Source: Streptomyces durmitorensis (GTDB taxonomy: Bacteria; Actinomycetota; Actinomycetes; Streptomycetales; Streptomycetaceae). From it: a DNA stretch of 64,000 nucleotides. The stretch is from NCBI RefSeq assembly GCF_023498005.1, contig NZ_CP097289.1, forward strand, positions 1,178,001-1,242,000. Direction: 5' to 3'. The translations under genes were made by a program, and so were the position numbers. This document shows, one piece after another, positions 28,403 through 36,744 of this stretch (position 1 is the stretch's first letter; each line of letters begins with the position of its first letter). The notes under the pieces were generated by a model. The model worked only from the letters and a program-made list of their open reading frames with translations, had not been told where the DNA came from and ran no database searches.

Positions 28403-29484
28403 TTGACCGTGTTGCCCCACAGCTTGGAGTCGTCCACGTTCTGCTTGGTGACCAGCGGGGCGGGCAGCTGGTCCTCGAGAATGCCGCTGGGCAGCTTCAC
28501 GATGGTGGAGTCGTGGTCGGTCGGGCCCGGCTTGAACTTCTTCCCGTTCATCGCGGCCTTGATGTAGTACATCCCGTACTTGGCGTACGCGTCGGCGGGC
28601 TGCGAGACGGTCGCGTCGATCTGGCCCTTGCGGATGGCGTCGAACTCCTGCGGGATGCCGTCGTTCGAGATGACGGTGATGTGGCCCTTCTCGCCCGTCT
28701 TCTTCAGCATCTTCTTGGACTTCAGGGTCTGCAGGGTGGGCGCGAGGTAGACGCCGCCCGCCTGCATGTAGATGCCCTTGATGTCGGGGTTGGAGTTGAG
28801 CAGCGTGTCGAGCTTCGACGCGGCCGTGTCGGACTCCCACTTGGCGGGGATCTCCAGGACCTTGAGCTCGGGGTACTTCTTCTTCACGCAGGTGCGGAAC
28901 GCCTCGGAGCGCTCACGGCCGTTGACGGAGGCGAGGTCTCCCATGATCTGGACGACCTTGCCGGTCTTGACCTGCTTGCCGAGGTAGTCACAGGCCTTCT
29001 CGCCGTACGCGACGTTGTTGGCCCGCACGACCATCGCGACCTTGCCCTTCTCGGGGGCCACGTCGACGGCGACCACGGGGACGCCCTTGCGTTCGGCCTG
29101 GTCGAGCCCGGCGGAGATGGCGGCGCTGTCGAGGGGCGCGACGACGAGACCCTTGACCCCCTGGTTGAGCTGGTTGTTGATGTCGGTGATCTGCTGCGAG
29201 GGGTCGCTGTTGGAGTTGACCGTCTTGAGCGCGTCGACGTCCTCGGACTTCGCCATCTTCGGCACGTAGTCGTTGTACGACTGCCAGAAGGGCGAGGTCA
29301 GCAGGGGCAGGATCACCCCGACCTTGCCCTCTCCGCCGCCTTCGCCGCCCGCGGGCGCCGCGCTGTCCTTCGTACTGCCGCATGCGGTGAGCACGAGGGA
29401 CGCGCAGGCCGCCGCGGCGGCGATCCGCGCCGCCCGCGAAATCCCCGCCCTGCTGGACGTGTTGCGCACTGTACTGCCGGCCAT
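28399..29484 (-). CDS. Sugar-binding lipoprotein, RbsB type (first gene of fucose operon)
   Basis: 361 residues. Signal peptide with lipobox VLTAC (Cys35), a Gly/Glu-rich linker, then a type I periplasmic-binding fold beginning VGVILPLLTSPFWQSYNDYV, with GLVVAPLDS and ISNDGIPQEFDAI hinge blocks. It should present the sugar to the RbsC-type permease. I prefer this ATG because GAGGAG lies 8 nt upstream; the frame extends five codons further. It leads an eight-gene operon running to the lactonase gene. Confidence 0.9.
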   Translation of the reverse strand: MAGSTVRNTSSRAGISRAARIAAAAACASLVLTACGSTKDSAAPAGGEGGGEGKVGVILPLLTSPFWQSYNDYVPKMAKSEDVDALKTVNSNSDPSQQITDINNQLNQGVKGLVVAPLDSAAISAGLDQAERKGVPVVAVDVAPEKGKVAMVVRANNVAYGEKACDYLGKQVKTGKVVQIMGDLASVNGRERSEAFRTCVKKKYPELKVLEIPAKWESDTAASKLDTLLNSNPDIKGIYMQAGGVYLAPTLQTLKSKKMLKKTGEKGHITVISNDGIPQEFDAIRKGQIDATVSQPADAYAKYGMYYIKAAMNGKKFKPGPTDHDSTIVKLPSGILEDQLPAPLVTKQNVDDSKLWGNTVK

Positions 29485-29658
29485 CTGACGGCTCCTCATC
29501 GAGCGTGAATCGAGTATGGATCGAGCGTGGATCGAGCGTGATCGGACGAAGTTCTGGCGATTCCCAGCGGTTCCCAGCGACTGATGGGCGAATATTTATC
29601 AGACCACTTGGCGCTCACAACACCCCTCGTCGCCAATTTTTCCTTGTTTTGAGCCGTA

Positions 29659-29671
29659 GTGGTCCGACCAC
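29659..29671. promoter_or_regulatory. FadR-type palindromic operator in the fucose divergent promoter region
   Basis: GTGGTCCGACCAC: perfect 6-bp arms around one base. The core TGGTCNGACCA is the known half-site arrangement of FadR-subfamily GntR regulators. It lies 47 nt before the regulator start and 175 nt before the divergent binding-protein start. A single GACCAC half-site sits at 29602-29607. Confidence 0.72.
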
Positions 29672-29717
29672 ATCTCTGATTAGACTGCGGCGCACTCGGC
29701 TAGTGGAGGAGCGTTAC

Positions 29718-30419
29718 GTGGACCAGACCGCCCCGCAGAAGGGCACCGTGACCGGGCGGGCCATCGAGCAGATCAAGGCGATGATCGGCGAGGGCCGTCT
29801 GGAACCGGGTGAACGGCTGCCGACGGAGCGGGACTTGGCGACCCAGCTCGGCATCTCGCGCAGTTCCATGCGGGAGGCGATCCGCGCGCTCACGGTGATG
29901 GGGGTCCTGGAGGCCCGGCACGGTTCGGGCATCTACGTCACGCAGTTGGAGGCCGGAGACCTCCTGGAGACCTTCGGCGTCGTGGCCGACCTGTCACGCG
30001 GACCGCGGCTCGTGGAACTCCTTGAGGTGCGCCGGGTCCTGGAGTCCACGGCGACGGCGCTGGCGGCCGCGCGCATCTCGGCGGACCAACTGGCCGACGT
30101 CGAGAAGCACTTGGAGGCGATGAACGCCACGGAGGATCCGGAGGAGATCCTCTCCCACGACCTGGCGTTCCACCGCACGATCGCCTTCGCGGCGGGCAAC
30201 GACACGATGGCGGCGATCCTGGAGGGCCTGTCCTCGCGCACGTTCCGCGCACGGGTATGGCGCGGCTACCAGGAGGAGGGCGCCTTCGAACGCACCCGCC
30301 GCGAGCACGCGCGCATCCACCGGGCCCTGGTGGCCAGGGACCCGGAGGCGGCCAGGGCCGCGGCGGCGGCGCATGTGGGTGAGGTGGAGGAGTGGCTGCG
30401 GGGGCAGTTGGAGGGGTAG
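29718..30419 (+). CDS. GntR-family regulator, FadR subfamily (probable fucose-operon repressor)
   Basis: 233 residues. The N-terminal winged helix (about 10-75) has GERLPTERDLATQLGISRSSMREAIRAL and HGSGIYV. The helical FCD domain follows, with ELLEVRRVLE, HDLAFHRTIAFAAGND (His metal ligands) and HARIHRALVARD. GTG start with GGAGGAG upstream. Divergent orientation to the fucose operon and the nearby palindrome suggest it represses that operon until a pathway acid, such as L-fuconate or a keto-deoxy acid, binds the FCD domain. Confidence 0.9.
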   Translation: MDQTAPQKGTVTGRAIEQIKAMIGEGRLEPGERLPTERDLATQLGISRSSMREAIRALTVMGVLEARHGSGIYVTQLEAGDLLETFGVVADLSRGPRLVELLEVRRVLESTATALAAARISADQLADVEKHLEAMNATEDPEEILSHDLAFHRTIAFAAGNDTMAAILEGLSSRTFRARVWRGYQEEGAFERTRREHARIHRALVARDPEAARAAAAAHVGEVEEWLRGQLEG

Positions 30420-30487
30420 CGGTGGTGGCTGCTCGGCCATCAGGCACGCGTCCATCCACCACCGAGCGGCCCACCTGGGCGCAGGCC

Positions 30488-30859
30488 CTAACCGATGAGG
30501 GTCTCCTTCGGACGGACCACGCAGAATTCGTTCCCCTCCGGGTCGGCCAGCACAGTCCATGACTCCGCACCGCTCTGCCCGACCGCCGCCCTGCGGGCGC
30601 CGAGTGCGAGCAGGCGCTCGATCTCGGCGTCCCGGTCCTCGGCTGCGGACGTCAGATCGAGATGCAGCCGGTTCTTGACGGCCTTGCGGTCCGTCACCGG
30701 CATGAAGCAGATCCCCACCGGCGCGGTCTCGTCCGGGCCGATCACGACCTCCCGCTCCCGCTCGGACAGGATCCGCCAGCCGAGGGCCTCGGACCAGAAC
30801 CGGGCCAGGGCGGGCAGATCGTGGGCGTCGATGACGATGTGATGCAGGGAGGCAGGCAT
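30488..30859 (-). CDS. VOC-family (glyoxalase-like) protein
   Basis: 123 residues with two beta-alpha-beta-beta-beta modules: HHIVIDAHDLPALARFWSEALGW at the start and SWTVLADPEGNEFCVV near the end. RLHLDLT supplies the usual mid-protein ligand strand. VOC proteins cover glyoxalases, dioxygenases and resistance proteins, and nothing here fixes a substrate. It is a stand-alone gene, convergent with the fucose regulator gene. Confidence 0.8.
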   Translation of the reverse strand: MPASLHHIVIDAHDLPALARFWSEALGWRILSEREREVVIGPDETAPVGICFMPVTDRKAVKNRLHLDLTSAAEDRDAEIERLLALGARRAAVGQSGAESWTVLADPEGNEFCVVRPKETLIG

Positions 30860-30904
30860 GTGGACCAGTGTGACCGGCAGTTGGCGTCACCGCCTGGGGC
30901 CGGT

Positions 30905-31951
30905 TCATGAGCCGGTCAGGATCCGCTCCGTCCGTTCGACGAAGATGCGGGTCAGGTCTTCGAGGCGGGCTTCGTACGATGGCTGGTCGTTGACCTCTCC
31001 GAGGCGGAGCCAGGTCACTGTGCTGCCCACGCGGACCACCGAGAAGGCCATGGTGCTGTCCTCGGGGGACTTGTAGTACGTGAGGGCCGTGCTCTGGTCA
31101 CCGAGGGGCGGGGCGGAGAGCGGCGTCGTCTTGTCGTAGCCGGACTGTCGCCGGACCAACTCCTTGTGCAAGCGGGTGGCCTGGGCGGGCGACGTACAGG
31201 CGTAGACCTGGAACTCGGCCCTGAGGTTTCCAGCCTCGGGGTCCCTCGACTCGAACCCCGTGCCCCCTTCGTGGCAGGCGCCCGGCTCGGCCTTGTTGGC
31301 CCCGGCGGTGTTGTAGAGCGTCCAGCCCAGCGGCATGTCCTGCCGGGTGGGCAGGGTCTCGCGGGCCTCGTCCACCGTCAGCGCACGGGTGCGGCTGCGC
31401 CCCTCGTCGCCCTCCCCGGCAGCGCTGTCCACCCCGCCCTTGCCGTCCTTGCCCTCCGACTGTTGCGACTGGCCGCTCTTCGGGTCGTCGTCGGCGGTGA
31501 TCAGCTGCGTCCCGCCGTACAGGGCGAGCGCGACCAGGGCCAGAAGCAGTACGCCGACCAGGGCCAGGGTGGTCCGACCACCTGCGGTGTTGTTGACCGT
31601 CAGAGGTCCGAGCGCGATGGGGCTGCGATTGATGCGGCTGCCGGTGATGATCACCGAATCGCGGTTGTACGTCGTCGGTGCGTCCAGATGCAGCGCCAAC
31701 CGGCGCCCCAGCTCCGGATCGGCGTCGATCTCCTGCCGCAGCACGGTCCGCGCCTCCGCCTCGGCGGCCCCGCCCTCCCCTTCCCCGTCGAGCCCCGCAA
31801 GCGCCACGCGCCCCCGCTCGGTCCCCGCCAGACGGGCCCGCACCAGTTCGGCGACCGCGGCGCCCGCTCCCTCGCCGACCGCGGTCGCCGCACCCGCCGC
31901 CGCGGCCGTGACGACCCCCACCGCCAGGACCGCGAGTTCCGTCGACTCCAT
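30905..31951 (-). CDS. Hypothetical single-span membrane protein
   Basis: 348 residues. The N-terminal Ala/Val-rich helix pair (ELAVLAVGVVTAAAAGAATAV) is followed by an acidic cytosolic region. This has the motif APTTYNRDSVIITGSRINRS, seen with other Streptomyces proteins of unknown role. A clear membrane span lies at about 143-160 (LALVGVLLLALVALALYGG). The extracellular part (about 165-348) contains CHEGGTGFESR and YACTSPAQATRLH, one possible disulfide, and resembles a lipoprotein-like sensor domain. No known family recognised. Start at MESTEL after a GGGGGG sequence. Confidence 0.7.
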   Translation of the reverse strand: MESTELAVLAVGVVTAAAAGAATAVGEGAGAAVAELVRARLAGTERGRVALAGLDGEGEGGAAEAEARTVLRQEIDADPELGRRLALHLDAPTTYNRDSVIITGSRINRSPIALGPLTVNNTAGGRTTLALVGVLLLALVALALYGGTQLITADDDPKSGQSQQSEGKDGKGGVDSAAGEGDEGRSRTRALTVDEARETLPTRQDMPLGWTLYNTAGANKAEPGACHEGGTGFESRDPEAGNLRAEFQVYACTSPAQATRLHKELVRRQSGYDKTTPLSAPPLGDQSTALTYYKSPEDSTMAFSVVRVGSTVTWLRLGEVNDQPSYEARLEDLTRIFVERTERILTGS

Positions 31952-32094
31952 GCCGTGCCCCCCGGTGATCGGCAGTCTCAGGGACCCATCATGTGACACC
32001 TGGTCGGGCAGGGGCACCCCCTGACCTCCAACCCGTCCAAAACCAGGCGTCACTTCACCGGGGAGCACGGCATCCGCTCAGCGGGACATCGCCG

Positions 32095-35000
32095 TCACGC
32101 CCGCGTCAGCCGCAGCGTCACCAGCTCGAACGGCCGCAGCGTCAGGGCGACCGTGTCGCCCGAGCGCTCCGGCGCCGCCGCGTCGGACAGGGGCCGCTCC
32201 AGCAGATCCGTCACCTCGACGGAGCCGACCGGGAAGCCCGCGGCCAGTGTTGCCTTCGCACGGCCGCCGCGCGACTCGTGGAAGCGGACGACCACGTCAC
32301 CGCTGCCGTCGTCGGCGAGCTTGACCGCCGTGACGACGACGGCGTCGTTGTCGACCGTCACCAGCGGGGCCACCTCTACGCCGCCCGTGATCCGCCGCTC
32401 GGGAAGGTTGATCCGGTACCCCTCCCGCACCGCGTCGCCGATCCCGGCCCCAGGGACCAGCGCGTGCCGGAAGCGGTGGACGCCCTGGTCGGTCTCGGGG
32501 TCGGGGAAGCGCGGGGCGCGAAGGAGCGAGGCGCGCACCGTCGTGGTCGTACCGGCGTCCGAGGCGCGCACCATGCGTGTCACGTCATGGCCGTACGTCG
32601 AGTCGTTGACCAGGGCGACACCCCACCCCGGCTCCTCCATGTGCACGAAGCGGTGGTTGCACGCCTCGAACTTGGCGGCCTCCCAGCTCGTGTTGGTGTG
32701 CGTGGCCCGGTAGAAATGGCCGAACTGCGTCTCCGACGCGTACCGCTCCGCGTGGATGTCCAGCGGGAACGCCAGCTTCAGGAACTTCTCCGTCTCGTGC
32801 CAGTCGACCTCCGTGTCGATGTCCAGGCGCGTGGAGCCGGGCGCCAGGGACAGCACCTGGGTGAGCCGCGAGTCACCGAAACTGCGTACGACACGGACCG
32901 AGGCACCGTCCTCGCCCGGCTCAAGGGCATCCACCTCCGTGAGATCGGTGACCGTGTTCCGGTAGAACTCGTCGACGTCCCACGCGTCCCACATGTTCGG
33001 GAAGTCCGCGTGGATCTGCGGCAGGTTCGCCGCCTGGCCGGGTGCGACGGTCTCCCGGTCGGCCACGATGTCGTACGCCGAGACGACAAGACCGCGCGCG
33101 TCGATCTCGACCCGCAGCAGGCCGTTGTCGAGGACATAGCCGCCGTCGGCGCGCGAGGCGATCGCCGACTGGCCGTCGATGGCAGCGGGCCGCGCGCCGC
33201 CCGCGGGGACGCCGTCACGGGTGTGCGGGGTGGAGTTGAAGACGAGGGTGCCCGTGCCGCCGCCCTCCCCCGCCAGCGCGCGTTGGGCCGCGTCGATGAT
33301 CGCGTTCAGCTCGTCGGCGACCTTCGCGTACGTCGCGCGCGCTTCCCGGTGCACCCAGGCGATGGACGAGCCGGGCAGGATGTCGTGGAACTGGTGGAGC
33401 AGGACCGTCTTCCAGATATGGTCCAACTCCTCGTAGGGGTAGGCGAATTCCGGCGACCGCACGGCAGCCGTGGCCGCCCACAGCTCCGCCTCACGGAGCA
33501 GATGCTCGCTGCGGCGGTTCCCCTGCTTGGTGCCCGCCTGGCTGGTGAGCGTGGCGCGGTGCAGCTCCAGGTACAACTCGCCGACCCAGACAGGGGCGTT
33601 CGGGTACTCCGCCTCGGCCTTCTCGAAGAAGGCCGCGGGGGTCTCCCACTCGACGGTCGCCGAGCCCTCCAGGTTCCGCAGGCGTCCCGCCTTCGCGATC
33701 ATCTCGCGGGTGGTGCCGCCACCTCCGTCGCCCCAGCCGGTCGGTGCGAGGGAGTGCCGGGCGACTCCCTTGTCCTTGAAGTTCTTCGCCGCGTGGGCGA
33801 TCTCGCTGCCCTTCATCGAGCAGTTGTAGGTGTCGACGGGCGGGAAGTGCGTGAAGATGCGGGTGCCGTCGATGCCTTCCCAGTTGAACGTGTGGTGCGG
33901 GAATCGGTTGGTCTGCGACCACGAAATCTTCTGCGTGAGCAGCCACTTGGAGCCGGCCGCCTTGATGATCTGCGGCAGACCGGCGGCGAACCCGAAGGTG
34001 TCGGGCAGCCAGGCCTCGTCGTTCTCGACACCGAATTCATCAAGGAAGAACCGCTTGCCGTGCACGAACTGACGGGCCATCGCCTCCGACCCCGGCATGT
34101 TCGTGTCCGACTCGACCCACATGCCGCCCGCGGGCACGAACCGCCCGTCGGCGACCGCCTTCTTGACCTTCGCCCACACCTCGGGCCGGTGCTCCTTGAC
34201 CCACGCCCACTGCTGCGCCTGGGACATGGCGAAGACGAAGTCCGGCTCGTCCTCGATGAGCGCGGTCATGTTCGACGTCGTACGCGCGACCTTGCGCACC
34301 GTCTCGCGCAGCGGCCACAGCCAGGCGGAGTCGATGTGTGCGTGGCCGACGGCGCTGATGCGGTGGGCCGAGGGCTCGGCGGAGGTGGCGAGCACGCCTT
34401 CGAGCTCGGCGCGGGCCGCGGCCGCCGAGCCGTTCACGTCCTGGAGGTCGACGGCGTCCAGGGCGCGGCCGATGGCGCGGACGACGGCATAGCGGCGTCC
34501 GGAGTCCTCGGGGAGCTCCTGCATGAGCTCCCCGAGGACTTCGAGATCGATGACGAGCTGCCACACGTTCTCGTCGAAAACGGCTAGGTCCATGCGGGCG
34601 AGCTTGTACTGGGGCTCGCTGCCGGCCGTCTCCTTGTCGCCGAGCTGGGTGGGCAGGAAGGGGTGGTAGTCGAGGATGACGGGGTTGGAGGCGGCCTCGA
34701 TGTGCAGGTGGACGTCTTCGCCGCCGGTTGCCGGGGCGGCGATCCTCACCCACTGGTTGCGGGGGTTGAGGCCCTTCACGGGGGTGCCGTCGGGGCGGTA
34801 GACCAGGCCCTCGCACTGGAAGCCGGGCATGTTCTCGTCGAAGCCGAGGTCGAGGATGGCCTCGACGGTCTTCCCCGCCCATTCCGTGGGCACGGTGCCG
34901 GTCACCTGGAACCAGCTGGTGGCCCAGGGGGCGCCCCATGCGGCGCCGACCTTCGTCGGCTCGGGGTGCGCCGCGAGCCCCTCTTCGACGGGCACGGGCT

Positions 35001-35121
35001 CACCCGGAGCGGTCCAGACGGCGACGTCGAGGGGGACGGACTCCGGATAGACGGCGGGGCGGATGCGTTCGTCGAGGACGCGCTTGAGGCGGGCTTCGAT
35101 GAGGGTGCGGTCGTCGTGCAT
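32095..35121 (-). CDS. GH38 alpha-mannosidase, cytosolic
   Basis: 1008 residues without a signal peptide. Family GH38 hallmarks: HAHIDSAWLWPLRETVRK (His/Asp metal site), WVESDTNMPGSEAMARQF (Asp339 is the expected nucleophile) and HQFHDILPGSSIAWVH. The C-terminal beta domains end LRPFELVTLRLTR. GH38 enzymes remove alpha-linked mannose from N-glycans and similar oligosaccharides. It follows the GH5-like gene and importer on the same strand, after a 273-nt gap with a large inverted repeat. Lack of export signal implies action on imported glycan. Confidence 0.94.
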   Translation of the reverse strand: MHDDRTLIEARLKRVLDERIRPAVYPESVPLDVAVWTAPGEPVPVEEGLAAHPEPTKVGAAWGAPWATSWFQVTGTVPTEWAGKTVEAILDLGFDENMPGFQCEGLVYRPDGTPVKGLNPRNQWVRIAAPATGGEDVHLHIEAASNPVILDYHPFLPTQLGDKETAGSEPQYKLARMDLAVFDENVWQLVIDLEVLGELMQELPEDSGRRYAVVRAIGRALDAVDLQDVNGSAAAARAELEGVLATSAEPSAHRISAVGHAHIDSAWLWPLRETVRKVARTTSNMTALIEDEPDFVFAMSQAQQWAWVKEHRPEVWAKVKKAVADGRFVPAGGMWVESDTNMPGSEAMARQFVHGKRFFLDEFGVENDEAWLPDTFGFAAGLPQIIKAAGSKWLLTQKISWSQTNRFPHHTFNWEGIDGTRIFTHFPPVDTYNCSMKGSEIAHAAKNFKDKGVARHSLAPTGWGDGGGGTTREMIAKAGRLRNLEGSATVEWETPAAFFEKAEAEYPNAPVWVGELYLELHRATLTSQAGTKQGNRRSEHLLREAELWAATAAVRSPEFAYPYEELDHIWKTVLLHQFHDILPGSSIAWVHREARATYAKVADELNAIIDAAQRALAGEGGGTGTLVFNSTPHTRDGVPAGGARPAAIDGQSAIASRADGGYVLDNGLLRVEIDARGLVVSAYDIVADRETVAPGQAANLPQIHADFPNMWDAWDVDEFYRNTVTDLTEVDALEPGEDGASVRVVRSFGDSRLTQVLSLAPGSTRLDIDTEVDWHETEKFLKLAFPLDIHAERYASETQFGHFYRATHTNTSWEAAKFEACNHRFVHMEEPGWGVALVNDSTYGHDVTRMVRASDAGTTTTVRASLLRAPRFPDPETDQGVHRFRHALVPGAGIGDAVREGYRINLPERRITGGVEVAPLVTVDNDAVVVTAVKLADDGSGDVVVRFHESRGGRAKATLAAGFPVGSVEVTDLLERPLSDAAAPERSGDTVALTLRPFELVTLRLTRA

Positions 35122-35171
35122 GGTGCTCTCCGTTTGTGTGTTGAGTGCGGGTCGGGATGGGCGGTTTCCTT

Positions 35172-35383
35172 TCCCCGACCCCGCCCCTTCCCGAAAACCC
35201 GCTCCGGCGCGGGGGCCTTGGTTGCCGTCATCACCGGCTCCGCCGAGTTCGTCCTCAATCGCCGGACAGGCTGAAAGATTCAGCCCGTCCGGCGATTGAG
35301 GACATCTTGTCCGGGGTATGGGGCGGAGCCTCAGGTAGGCCCTCGCGCCCAGCGAGTTTTCGGGAAGGGGCGGGGTTGGGGAC
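35172..35383. repeat. Nested long inverted repeat between GH5-like and GH38 genes
   Basis: Outer arms of 27 nt (35172-35198 and 35357-35383, one mismatch, built around CCCCGCCCCTTCCCGAAAAC) enclose an inner 23-bp hairpin. Similar GC-rich palindromes with CAATCGCCGG arms are, from memory, a dispersed intergenic element in Streptomyces genomes. No ORF in this gap is credible. Confidence 0.75.
35251..35303. terminator. Strong hairpin, likely terminator
   Basis: Two 23-nt arms (starting GTCCTCAATCGCCGGAC and ending in its complement) pair with one mismatch around a 7-nt loop. It lies downstream of the GH5-like stop and upstream of the GH38 start, so GH38 may have its own promoter. Confidence 0.75.
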
Positions 35384-35394
35384 AGATCTTGGGC

Positions 35395-36663
35395 CTAGAC
35401 GACCTCCCCCGGCCGCACGACCTCCACAATGCCCCGCGCAGCCAAGTGCCCCGAGTCATCGGCCCGGCTCGCCAGCACGGCAGTGGGCCGCACCCCGTCC
35501 GCCACCAGCCGGAAGAACGCCTCGAACACCGCTCCCCCCGGAGCACACGCGGACCGCTCCGAGGGCGAGTCCCCGACCACCACCGCACTCGTCCGCACAG
35601 CAGGCGCGTACTCCCGCCCCCGCCACTCCTTGGCGAGCCGAGCCAACACCTCACCCCCCGGCTTGACCCGCCCGTCGTTCGTCAACAGGCCCAGGCTGTA
35701 CTCAAGTTCAGGGAAGTCCGACAGCGCGCGCGACACATCGTGCGAGCACCACCACGTCACCCCCCACACATCCGCACAGTCCAGCGCCGCCGCCACCGTC
35801 GCCTCGGTGAAGGAGGCCGCGTGCTCCCCCGGGATGAGAGGAGCGGGCGCCCCCACCTCCTGGAGCCAGACCGGGCGGTGCGGGTCGTCCGCCCAGGCCT
35901 TGGACAGCTCGATCATGTACGCCGCATGGTGCTCGGTGGCGACCCCCTCCCTCCCGTGCCGCTGTGCCGTGCCGTTGAACACCCAGGAGTGCACGGCGGT
36001 CGCGCCACCGAGCCGCGCGGCCTGGGCCGGGGTGAAGGGCTGGTCGTCCTGGTACCAGGCGGCGTCGTACTCGGCATGCAGATGCAGCTTGCCGGGCGCC
36101 CCCTCCTCGCACGCGGCGAGCACCCGCCGCAGCCACTCCCCCGCCTGCTCCTGCGTGATGCGGTCCGGATCGGGATGCGGGCCCGCCGAGAACTGGTTGA
36201 CCTCGTTGCCGATGGTCATGCCGATGAAGTTCGGCCGGTCGGCGAGCGCCGATGCCAGCGTCCTCAGGTAGGCGACCTCGCCCTCCACCACGTCGGGGTC
36301 GGTGAAGATGTTCCGCCGGTGCCAGGTCTGCGTCCACGCGGGCAGGAAGTCGAAGCTCGACAGATGCCCCTGCAGTCCGTCGACGTTGACGTCGAGCCCG
36401 CGCTCGGCCGCCGCGTCCGCGAGGGCGACGAGCTGCTCCACGGCGCGCGGCCGGATGAGGGTGCGGTTGGGCTGGAAGTACGGCCAGATCGGGAAGACCC
36501 GGATGTGGTCGAGGCCGAGCCCGGCGATCGCGTCGAGATCGGCGCGCACGGCGTCGATGTCGAAGTCGAGCCAGTGGTGGAACCACCCCTGGCTGGGGGT
36601 GTAGTTCGCGCCGAAGCGCGGCGCTTCGGAAGGCACAGAAGGCACGGAAGGCACAGAAAGCAT
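35395..36663 (-). CDS. GH5-like glycosidase, cytosolic (candidate beta-mannosidase)
   Basis: 422 residues without a signal peptide. After a short SVPSVPSVPS stretch it reads FGANYTPSQGWFHHWLDFD. TIGNEVNQFSAG holds the expected acid/base Glu154 preceded by Asn, and WLQEVGAP the expected nucleophile Glu269. This is the clan A beta/alpha-barrel plan. The sequence style recalls subfamily GH5_18, which in bifidobacteria cleaves the beta-mannose of the N-glycan core; that assignment is from memory. It follows the ABC permease genes and precedes GH38 on the same strand. About 80 nt of G-rich (plus strand) DNA separate it from the permease gene. Confidence 0.78.
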   Translation of the reverse strand: MLSVPSVPSVPSEAPRFGANYTPSQGWFHHWLDFDIDAVRADLDAIAGLGLDHIRVFPIWPYFQPNRTLIRPRAVEQLVALADAAAERGLDVNVDGLQGHLSSFDFLPAWTQTWHRRNIFTDPDVVEGEVAYLRTLASALADRPNFIGMTIGNEVNQFSAGPHPDPDRITQEQAGEWLRRVLAACEEGAPGKLHLHAEYDAAWYQDDQPFTPAQAARLGGATAVHSWVFNGTAQRHGREGVATEHHAAYMIELSKAWADDPHRPVWLQEVGAPAPLIPGEHAASFTEATVAAALDCADVWGVTWWCSHDVSRALSDFPELEYSLGLLTNDGRVKPGGEVLARLAKEWRGREYAPAVRTSAVVVGDSPSERSACAPGGAVFEAFFRLVADGVRPTAVLASRADDSGHLAARGIVEVVRPGEVV

Positions 36664-36679
36664 GCGAGTCCTGGTTCTC

Positions 36680-36717
36680 GGGGGGGGGCGGGGGGAGTGC
36701 GGGGGGTGTGTACGGGG
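36680..36717 (+). repeat. Run of guanine tracts (possible G-quadruplex)
   Basis: Tracts of 9, 6, 6 and 4 guanines lie within 38 nt on the plus strand, upstream of the GH5-like start. On the transcript this is C-rich. A quadruplex on the template or non-template DNA could form. Confidence 0.5.
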
Positions 36718-36744
36718 ACGGGTGGGAGGCGGCGGAAGGCGGCG

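Noticed and set aside
35122..35394. A small gene between GH5-like and GH38
   Set aside because: Open frames here are short and lie on the palindromic element. No ribosome site or domain.
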